Assembly (NCBI GenBank): GCA_023374025.1
Contig: SIJG01000003.1
Coordinates: 2,510,416-2,574,415, forward strand
DNA length: 64,000 nt
Reading direction: 5' to 3'
Source: Heterodera schachtii
Taxonomy: Eukaryota > Nematoda > Chromadorea > Rhabditida > Heteroderidae
The notes below the pieces were generated by a model that made no database searches, was not told where the DNA came from, and saw only the letters and a list, made by a program, of their open reading frames with translations. Positions 55,616-64,000 of this stretch are shown here, in pieces. Numbering within the stretch: position 1 is the stretch's first letter; each line of letters begins with the position of its first letter. A program made the translations under genes and the position numbers.

Positions 55616-58600
55616 GAAATAGTTTAGGGAAGGAAGAGAAATTTTAAAAAATAATAATGTGGAAGGGAAACGAAACGATAGAGATAGAGACAAGGGAGAA
55701 AAGAAGAAATAGTTTAAACGAGGGGAAGAGAGACAAAAACAGAAATAGTTATGCGGGGAGAGAAGCAGAGAAAGCCAAAATATTCGGCACGCTGCTGCTG
55801 CTGGAGCCGAAGTAGCAAAAGTGCACCCCATCTCCCTTTTATGTGTTCCGCCGAATGCGCGCAGCTCGCGCGGAAAGCGCCGCGGGGGACGGGCACGGGC
55901 AAGCGGAGAAGCAGAAGAAGAAGCAGCAGCATAAAAGGCACTCCCAAAGCAGTGGATGCTTATTTATTATTGTCATCATCATTAGAGGAAAAGCCATTAA
56001 TCCAACCCATCCTATCCAATATCCCATCCCATCCCATCCCATCAGATCCCATCCATCGGCAGAGAGATCATTTGCCCAAGCATTTGCGATGATATCATCG
56101 CCAAATTGAGAAGGAAGCTCTCCCCTCTCCCCCTCAGCTTCATCCTCCTTCAAAAAACATTTACATTTTAACGTGTAATCATTTCGAAATTATGGGGGAT
56201 ATGTTTTGTAAGCCTTCTTACCCATCAGTTGGCATTTTCCGAATGTTAAAAAATATTTAAAATATAAAATAATTAAAACATTGATAAAATGCTCCATCGG
56301 TAAAAAATGTTCAAATTTATCCGTGAAAAACTTTCTTTATTTCATTTAAAAAGAAATTTTAAATTAAAAATAAATTCAAACCCCATCAGTTGGCACTCCC
56401 CGAATTTTAAAAATAGTGAAAATAATTAATTTCGCTTAATTAAAATTTAAAATTGCTCCATTGGTTAAAATGTGTTCAATTTATCTCTGAAAACTTTTAG
56501 TGATTGGCATTTAAAAATCTATTTTAATTTTAAAAAAATAAAATTCAAACCTTTTTGCGCATTTGTTTTTCATTGCTATTCAACCGTAAAAACAATTCAT
56601 TAATAAATGTAATTTTCCATTTTCCTTTTTTGGCATTTGCCATTCTCTCCCGCCGCACATTTTTCCGTTTTCTTCGGCAGAGGAAAACAATTTTTTTTCT
56701 TCCATTTAATTATATTTTTTCTTTTTATTGAGACAAAAATAAGCAATTTTTATGGCATTCCTTTTTTTTATGTAAATCCTCCGATTGAATTGAATTTACA
56801 TAATAATTTACATGCAAATACATAATGTTACAGACAAAATCATCATTTTCCTTCCGGCATTTACCTTTTAAAAAAAATTTTCTCCCATAGAAAAAAAAAA
56901 AAGAAAAATTATTTTTTTAATTAAAAATTTTCCAAAAAGGCCCTCAGCGTTTCTTTCGGCACGCGGCGCCGCTGCCATTTCCACGAGAAATTGGAATTGG
57001 AATTCCTCAAAAAAAAAAACAATTATCTAAGGGATGCGCGCACTTTAATTTCCCGCATTATTCACCCACACAAAACACACGCATTTTGCCCTGCGGCAAT
57101 GTGCCGATGAATTAAAAAAGTAATTAACTTTTGCCGCCGGCGGCACAATCCCCCCCCCCATTGGCATTCATTCATTTTCATTTTTTGGCGTTTTGTTTGT
57201 TGTTTTTCTTCCGGCTAAAAAAAAAAAATTAAAATTTGGCCATTCCCCCGGGGGGCGGGCGGTGAAGCGGCAAATGTACACACAAAGGCACCGAGCTTCA
57301 GCAGCGGCAGCAATCCGCAAACATCCATCATCAATTTTAGCAAGTGCACAAGCAGTACCTCCTCTTCTCCTCCGTCTTTGCCTTGCCTTTTTGTGTAAAC
57401 AATTGTCTCTGCTTCTCTGCACTGTGTGTACACTCTCCCATTTTGGAGCGCTATTTTCTCTCTCTAATCTCCCTTCCCTGCACTGTTTTTCTCTGCTCTC
57501 CCCTCACTGTTTCTCTCGCAAATTGCGCCCTCTTTTTTTCTCTGACCACTCACTCTCTCTCATTTTCCCACTGTTTCGCACCCAATGCTTTTCTGCCTTC
57601 TCTTCCACTCTCTCGCTTCCCCGCACTATTTCCATCCCATGCATAAACAATCTCTTCGTCCCCCTCCTTCTCCTCCCGTCCATTAGCCTCCATTCTTTTT
57701 TAGCCTTCCCCGAATAATCCCATCGCTCATCATCAGCAGCACCACCACCACAGCCCCTCGGGGCGCGGAGAGGGGGTAAAGGCCAATTTTAAGCCGAGCC
57801 GAGCCGAGCCGTCGTGGACAGATGGGCGGCGGCGGGGGGGGGGGGGGGGAGAAAATTGGGCGAACGGAACGGAAAGCAACGGACTGTCGATGCTTTTGCC
57901 CTTCCGTGTCCTTCCCCCCGCCCCATCTTTTCCCCATTTGTCCCCCCCCCCCCTCGGGCGCGGTCTTTGGCCCGACTCAAAATTGCTTTTTCTAATCCGT
58001 CCCCCCCGGCGCTTTCGCTTCCTTTTCCCCCGCCCCCCTCGGGGCCCATTGTTCGCAATTAAAGCGAAGGGAAAAAAAGAAACATTTTCACATTTTTTTG
58101 TTGCAAAATTACCACCACAAAAACTTTTTTTTTTCTGTGCTGCTGCTGTTGTTTCTGTTTTCGCACACCTTTTGCTTTCTTTGCCTTTCTTCTTTTTCTG
58201 CGAGCAAAAGTCATTTTTAAGTGGGGGAAAAAATTCCATTTTTTGAGGGGAGGGAAAAGCATTTTTATGGCATTTGGAAAACGATCTGTGATCACAGTTC
58301 AAGGTTTCGTCGCAATCATTTAACTTTAAATTTTGCTCAATTTTCAAGGTGTTTTAGGGGCTTTGGCCCCGGTCAAATGCCAATTTAAAATTTACGAATA
58401 ATTTCTAACTTTTTGGATTAAAAAATTGATGCTCAATTAAATCTTAACTGATCAAAGGTATATCCGAAGAATATTTGCCCCTAATTTTGCATTCCTTCTG
58501 ATCAACAGAGGAATGCCATGATGTTTTCGGCACTTTCACTCCAACATTTGGCTAAATTGGCATTTTGTGCCAACTCTTTCCAAACAAAAACCGAGATACT

Positions 58601-58735
58601 CACATATTATTCTTTCTGGCCTAATTGTTCTCTCCCACCCATTTGCTTCTCCCAACCGTTTTTCTGCTTTAGTAGGGCTGCTCGAGACCGCGAATTTGCC
58701 GAGACCGAAAAAGGTCGAGAAACTTTTCATGGGTC
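53121..58735. other. Gene-poor, low-complexity region
   Basis: Holds G or C runs near 54070, 54720, 54818, 54911, 57834 and 57946, a GA tract at about 55535-55615, a CCCATC pentamer-type array at about 56010-56045, and CT-rich sequence at 57400-57720. No frame shows conserved domain features; those found are Ser/Leu/Pro or Lys/Arg low-complexity. Confidence 0.4.
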
Positions 58736-59165
58736 GAGACCGAGACTCTCGAATATCATTAATCTGGAATTTTCCTGATCGCCCAACCGTTGGCACACAC
58801 TTATCCACAATTCTTCTTCACCTTTCTCAAAAATTTGTACATTTCCGGCCAAATACCGAAAAAAGAAAGAATCTTTTCTCGACTCGAGACCGAGACTCTC
58901 GAGCAACACAAACTCCGTCGGAATTTGGCATTTTTCTGGTCGGCCAATCTTTGGCATGCCTTCACCTTCTCCATACCAATACAAATTTGTATATATTTCC
59001 GGCCAAATACCGTCAAAAGCGAGAAACTTTTCTCTAAATCGAGACCGAGGCTCTCGAGTAGCACTAACTACTCCATCTGGCATGTTTCTGATCACTCCAC
59101 CTTTGGCACGCTTTTCTCCCATAACAATAATGCACAAATTGGTACATTTCCGGCCAAATTGTCCC
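58736..59165. repeat. 150-155 bp tandem repeat, three units
   Basis: GAGACCGAGACTCTCGA starts units at 58736 and 58886, and GAGACCGAGGCTCTCGAG one at 59041. Each continues with TTGGCA, CTTCTCC/CTTTCTC and TTTCCGGCCAAAT. A partial unit with CTCGAGACCG precedes at 58681. Confidence 0.85.
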
Positions 59166-60414
59166 CCATTTAGGGCTCCGTTCCCCCATCACTCCGTCCC
59201 ATCGCCAATAAATTTTCTTCGCCGTGTCCCATGACTTTCTTCTCTTTTCTCTCCTCCATTTCATTTTATGGGGAGGAGTGAATTTGGAACTTTCCTCCTC
59301 GGGTTGGTCAAACGTCGTCATTTTTCTTTCGCTTTCGCCGTTTGGGTGAACAAAAAAAAAATTTTTTGAGGAGAAAAATGGGACGAGACAATGCGAAAAA
59401 TGGGCAGGAAAATGGGCGCCTTTCTCTCGGGAAAGGCACACACAGAAAAAAAAGATTTATGGCCATATTTTTATCGTTTTTTCTTTTTGGTTGGGACGGA
59501 CGACGACGATGGCACGGCACATAACAGCAAAAAAGAAGTGCCGTGCCGAATTGGAATTTGTCCCATTTACCCTCCGCCCCCTCCATTTTTAAGATGAAAT
59601 GTTGGGAAAAACGGATTTATTTGAATTTTTAAAATGAGGAGCATATTTCTAGGATTGGCATAAGAAAAATCGGGCACTCAGAGTTTTATTTTAATCAAAA
59701 TATTAAAAGTACTGGGAAAAATTCTAAAAAATTGGATACGTAAAATTCGGGATAATTTTGGAGATCTCATTGGGTCAATGGCAATTCGTACTAAAGCACA
59801 AAAGAAAGCCTAAGCCTAGACCTAGTCTAAGGCTTGGGTCTAAGCCTAAGCCTAAAGCCTAACCTAAGCAATTGTTTGTACGAGTTGCCTTTTGTAAGAG
59901 TTCCATACTCATTAAAAAAAGCAACATTTTGGCGCCAGAAAATATTTTTCTAAAAGATTGCCAATAAAAATTTGGCAACCATTTTTTTTTTTTTTTGCTT
60001 TTTTGGCAAAATGGCCCTCCACAAAAAAAAAAACGGTTCCAATCCCATCGATTAACAGCAATTAGCGGGGAAAGGATGGAACCAAAAGTTTGGCAATTCA
60101 TAGCCCTCCAAAAATAGCACTAAAATTTCATAGACTGAATTTTCGGCTTTCGCTGAACAAACCGCTCAAATAAAATCCATCAATCCCCTCCAAAAAGCTT
60201 TTTTTCTACCAGAACAGACAAATATTTGCCCATTTTACTGCAAATACAATAAAAAGCGATTGGGGGGAGGGGAAGAAGCGGCAGAAGCTTGGAAGCTTTG
60301 CTTTATCCCCTCGGAATTTTTTATCCCCTACCACGCCCAGCATCAGTTTCGCATTCTCATTATCTCAAATTTAATTTTGTCATTTTTCGTGACGAAATCT
60401 GTACAGATTTTTCT
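59166..60414. other. Intergenic, no gene seen
   Basis: AT-rich with A and T homopolymers; contains the telomere-like repeat at 59806. No conserved frame. Confidence 0.4.
59806..59869. repeat. Degenerate interstitial telomere-type repeat (GCCTAA/TTAGGC)
   Basis: Several copies of GCCTAA or AGCCTA (AAGCCTAAGCCTAG; TAAGCCTAAGCCTAAAGCCTAACC) with one inverted block TCTAAGGCTT. TTAGGC is the nematode telomere unit. Confidence 0.6.
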
Positions 60415-60429
60415 GTCTCTGTCTCGCTT

Positions 60430-60481
<52 letters not shown>

Positions 60482-60560
60482 TTCTCTCTCTTTTCTCTCT
60501 CTCTCTCTCTTGTCGCTATTCTTTCCTCTCTCTTTCTCTGCTGTTCTCTCCCTCTCTTGA
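60415..60560. repeat. CT-rich microsatellite tract
   Basis: Uninterrupted TCTCTC/TTTCTC sequence. No coding content. Confidence 0.9.
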
Positions 60561-60677
60561 TAATTCGATCACTTTGACGGAATTTTTTTTCTGATCACTA
60601 GTTGTTCTTCAAAAAGGGCTAATCAGTAGTTTTTTATTCTTTCTGTGCGCACTTTGACCAGAGTTGTGCCATTTCAG

Positions 60678-60797
60678 CCCCAGAGCGCCAACCTTCGGCA
60701 GGCCAGTTCTCCGCTGGCATATCCGTACCGAAAAAAATGGTTAAAATTATATCGGAAAAAGCGTCCAACACAAATGCCGCGCGAGGCGAGCGCAGCG
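60678..60797 (+). other. Candidate isolated exon (120 bp)
   Basis: Bounded by a good acceptor (GTGCCATTTCAG) and a strong donor (GCG|GTAAGTGAG), with length divisible by three. Two frames stay open; one includes SAGISVPKKMVKIISEKASN, the other SPLAYPYRKKWLKLYRKK. A possible short start exon (MPANDEF) with donor GTGAGTAAG lies at 61163-61184. No family recognised and no partner exons found; these could be the start of a gene running past the window or chance. Confidence 0.25.
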
Positions 60798-63700
60798 GTA
60801 AGTGAGCAGAGCACACACACACAAAACTCAACAACAAACATCCATCATTCTTCATCGGCGGGCGACGCGCAGTCCATCCAAAAAAAAAAAGCGATGAAGA
60901 AAATTTTGTCCCCGGGGCGAGGGGGGGGGGGGAAACTTACCACTAATGAATTTGGTTAAAAGTGATCAGAATTTCATGAAATGTTGGGCTGATCAATAAT
61001 TTTATGGATGGAATAATGGGCAAATTGCTGATGATCAGATAAATCAAATCCACTGATCAAATTGGGGTGCCATTGTTTGCACGGATCATTCGCGCATATA
61101 TTCGCGATTGATCAGGCCTATATTTTAAAAAATTGATAATTTTTGCTCAATTTTTGACAATTATGCCTGCCAATGACGAATTCAGTGAGTAAGCGTAAGC
61201 CGAAAAGTTTGGTCCAATGAATTTTTCATCAAATTTCTTAACATTTTTAACTTCTAAAACTTCACAGAAAAACTATAGTCATCAAAAAACCTTTCTATTG
61301 TGATCATGAAATATATTCAAATTCTTTTTTGTTGCCAACCTTTGATCCAACTTACTAACCACCAAAAGCAGCCTTTTGGCTTTTCATAAATGCCGCGGCC
61401 TAAAAAACACACACAATTCCCCCCCCCCCCCCGTTCTGTTGGTGACTGACTGACTATTCCCATTTTGCTTGATCACTTTTTTAATCAAAAAAGGGACAAA
61501 ATTGTTTTTTTGACATAATGTCACAATTTTTCGTTCTTTTACCGTTCACATTTCGTTCACAATTTTTCCCCTCTCTTTCTTCTTTTTTTCTTTTTTTTTG
61601 TCCTCCTCCGCCGTCCATCCGCCAAATTTTTCGTGTCGTAAAATTTGCAAAAATTGGTGCTGGGAGAGTGGGGGGAGCGAGGGATGAGAGAGTGGTGGAT
61701 TAGTGGATGTTGGAAAAGAAAGCAGAGAAAATGGAGAGAGACGAGGGAGAGGGAAGGAGAGAGAGACACAGAGAGGGGAGGGAGAGGAAGGGTGGAGAGA
61801 GGAGAGAGAGAGAGAGAGAGAGCGGGGGGGGGGGGGGGAGGTTAAAACGAGTGAGTGAGGAAGTGAACAGGGCTCGTGGGACCAAAGGCTCCCTCCCCCG
61901 GGGGGAGAGAGACGTGAAAATGTTGTTTACGTGCTCAGGGACGGACAGTCCTTTCCTCTTTTTGTCCCTGGAGCAGTGTTTCTATTTGTTCATGGGTTTC
62001 TTCCTTCCTTCCCTCTCTTCTTACTCTCTTTTTCCTTCCTTCCTTTTTTCCAACTCTTCCTCTTCATCCATTCTTTTTATGCTCCTCAAAATCTTTCTCC
62101 ATTTCTTGTCAATTTCTTACTCTCTCTTTCTTTCTCTCTCGCTGTCTCTTTCTTTCTCTCTCTCTCTCTCTCTTTCTTTCTCGAGATATGTTTTTCTCGA
62201 GATAAGTTTGGCTTTCCCTCTTCATCCTTCACACTCCTTTTATCTTTTGCTTCCACCATTCCATCCTCCCCACCTTTTTCTCTGTCCTTTTCCTCTTTCA
62301 TCTCCCTCTTCCTTTTCCCCTTCCTTCTCTTCTCCTCTCTTTTCCCTATCTTTCCTCTTTTCTTCCTCTCTCCCTCTCTCACACACTCTCTTCCCCCCCC
62401 CCTCCCTCTCTCTCCCCTTTTCCTTTCCTTCTCTTCTCCTCTCCTTTTTCGCTATCTTTCCTCCTCTTTTCTCTTCCTCTCTCTCTCCCTCTCTCTCTGG
62501 AAGAATTATTTTATTGCTCTTCTTCCTCCACCTCCCCTTCCATCGTCTTCGGTATATATATATGAATGTGTGTGTGTGTGTGTTGAGTTTTGCTCACATC
62601 ACCAATTTTCTTCCTCCTCCCTAAAGGGCACACAAACAACACATCCGTCCTCCTCCTCTCTATTGGGGGGGGGGGGGGGAGAAAAAGAGAATGTCTCTAA
62701 CTCCCCCCCCCCGTCCTCCTCCAACCCGCTTAAGAGCACCCACAGTTTATAGGATTTGAATTTTGTGAACAAAACAACAAAAAAAAAATGTGAAAACGAT
62801 AACAAAAGAGGCGATGATAGTTGGAGAGAAAAAGAGGAAAGTAAGAAAGTGTGAGACAGAGAGACAGAGAAAAAAGAGGCAAATGATGGGGAAAGAAAGA
62901 GATGGGCACCAATGAAGCAAGAGAGATTATATAGTAGTAAAGAAGTAAAAGAAGTGAGAGTGAGAAGTTGAAAAGATGGTGAGAGAAAGAGAGAGAGAGC
63001 GGTGAAGGCTGAGCAGAAAAAAGGGATATAGAGAAAAGAGAAAAAGCAGTAGAGATGCTCATGTAAGAGAGGGAGAGGAGGAAAATAAAATTTGAAAAGT
63101 TCCTCGGGGGTGGTAAACAACACGGCCATCTTCCACCATTCTCATCCTTCTCATTTTCGCCCACGGGGAGGAGGGAGCAGCGGGGAGGGGGAGAGGGGAA
63201 GATGAGTGGGCATAGATAAGGGGGAGAGGGGAGGGCGGGTGATCAAAGAGAGGGGGGGGGGGGGAGAGGGGGGAGCCCGGCCCTATGTGAGCTGAGAACA
63301 CATTTTATGTGATGATTGTGCTGTGTGTTGTATTCTCTCTCAAATTATTGGTGGACAAATGGGGGGGGGGGGAGAAATTTGCAACTTTTATTTCCCCGCC
63401 GGGGATTTGTGCGCCGATTGAACAGCGGAGGGCGAAAACAAATAAAAACAAACAAACAATCAAGCGAAAGCGGGCGACAGCCGGCTTAATGCCGACAAAA
63501 ACACACACACACAAAATTTGCGATGATGATAATGATCAGAGAAGGGCAGAGAGAGGTGGGGGCCCTAAAACGAAACGGTCAGCCGATCTGACAGCCCGGC
63601 GGGGCAGAGTACGGTGGATTGCATGGAGCGGAGAGCGACATGCCAAATCAAAAATGGAATTGATCCGGCGGAGAAGTTCTGTTCCAGTGCCTACCCACTC

Positions 63701-64000
63701 TTCTCCAACTGTGGGCGGCAGGCGGCACACTGATCAGAAAAATGTCGCCAAATAGGGACGGACGACGGACAGAGAGAGAGAGAGAGAGAGAGAGACAATG
63801 AAAGTGATTTGGCTGATTGTGCAAATGCTCGGCGTGGCAGAGAAGCATTGATTTGTGTTTCACTGACAGCCCTCGAAGCGGTGGAGTACGATCGGCGGAG
63901 AAAAATGATCGGACATAATTTGTGCTTGGCGAGCAGCAGCACAGATCAAAAAAGGGCTGATTTGAACTGATTGAGCAGAGAGAAAAGCACCACGCTTCCA
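60798..64000. other. Low-complexity end of the window
   Basis: Dominated by GA, CT and poly-G/poly-C sequence, with TGATCA motifs at 60960-61110 and 63530-63970. Apart from the possible short exon at 61163-61184, nothing gene-like is supported. Confidence 0.4.
61725..63260. repeat. Alternating GA / CT / GA tracts
   Basis: GA-rich at 61725-61830, CT-rich at 61990-62515 and GA-rich at 62815-63255 on the + strand, so strand asymmetry flips twice. Poly-G or poly-C runs lie at about 61825, 62393, 62664, 62703 and 63252. Confidence 0.8.

Noticed and set aside
55714..55947. Minus-strand frame starting with a Leu-rich signal-like segment
   Set aside because: The leucine run is the reverse reading of a GAAGAAGCAGCAGC triplet repeat.
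57733..58347. 204-codon minus-strand Lys/Arg/Gly-rich frame
   Set aside because: Low complexity and crossing poly-G/C runs; no conserved residues.
61707..62752. Two overlapping frames of 305 and 273 codons
   Set aside because: Run through GA and CT low-complexity DNA; composition follows the repeat.
1..64000. ATGCCA (dorsal-gland effector promoter word) as a regulatory signal
   Set aside because: A six-base word occurs too often by chance here and no effector-like gene is linked to a cluster.

Overview
The window looks like a 64 kb piece of nuclear genome from a plant-parasitic cyst nematode (Heteroderidae, Globodera/Heterodera type). Evidence: compact multi-exon genes with nematode-like GT-AG introns; a U1 snRNA starting AAACTTACCTGG; nematode-type orthologues of EXOSC7, gamma-syntrophin and Axin; and an F-box-like protein that I recall as a large lineage-specific family in cyst nematodes. 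The species assignment is inference. Exon models were read by eye from frame, phase and conserved residues.

Layout. 1-4.3 kb: end of a hAT-like element against a U1 gene with a shortened promoter, then a six-exon short-chain dehydrogenase. 4.6-7.4 kb: exosome subunit EXOSC7, same strand. 7.7-8.4 kb: first divergent U6/U1 snRNA cassette. 9.4-11.5 kb: F-box-like gene. 12.1-13.2 kb: a U1 gene split by a 946-bp hAT element. 14.0-16.4 kb: small single-pass membrane protein whose last exon carries an inverted-repeat transposon that could be spliced as an intron. 18.1-18.8 kb: second U1/U6 cassette. 20.8-25.6 kb: 15-exon gamma-syntrophin. 25.6-30.4 kb: low-complexity DNA. 30.4-34.4 kb: Axin (RGS, GSK3-binding helix, DIX). 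35.6-43 kb: a mobile-element-rich segment with a foldback element, two more U1/U6 cassettes, a Ly6-like cysteine-rich ORF and its decayed copy, and two hAT elements. 43-64 kb: no confident gene, but minisatellites, long GA/CT tracts, many poly-G/poly-C runs, TGATCA-rich islands and a degenerate interstitial telomere-type repeat.

The snRNA genes are the unifying theme: six U1 and four U6 copies in 41 kb. Four pairs are divergent and share a ~460-bp spacer. A CCCATC motif sits about 50-56 bp upstream of every U1 and 60-66 bp upstream of every U6, and only U6 adds a TATATA box. Several neighbouring mobile elements have clean 8-bp target duplications and share internal modules, while their ends are built from different short motifs.
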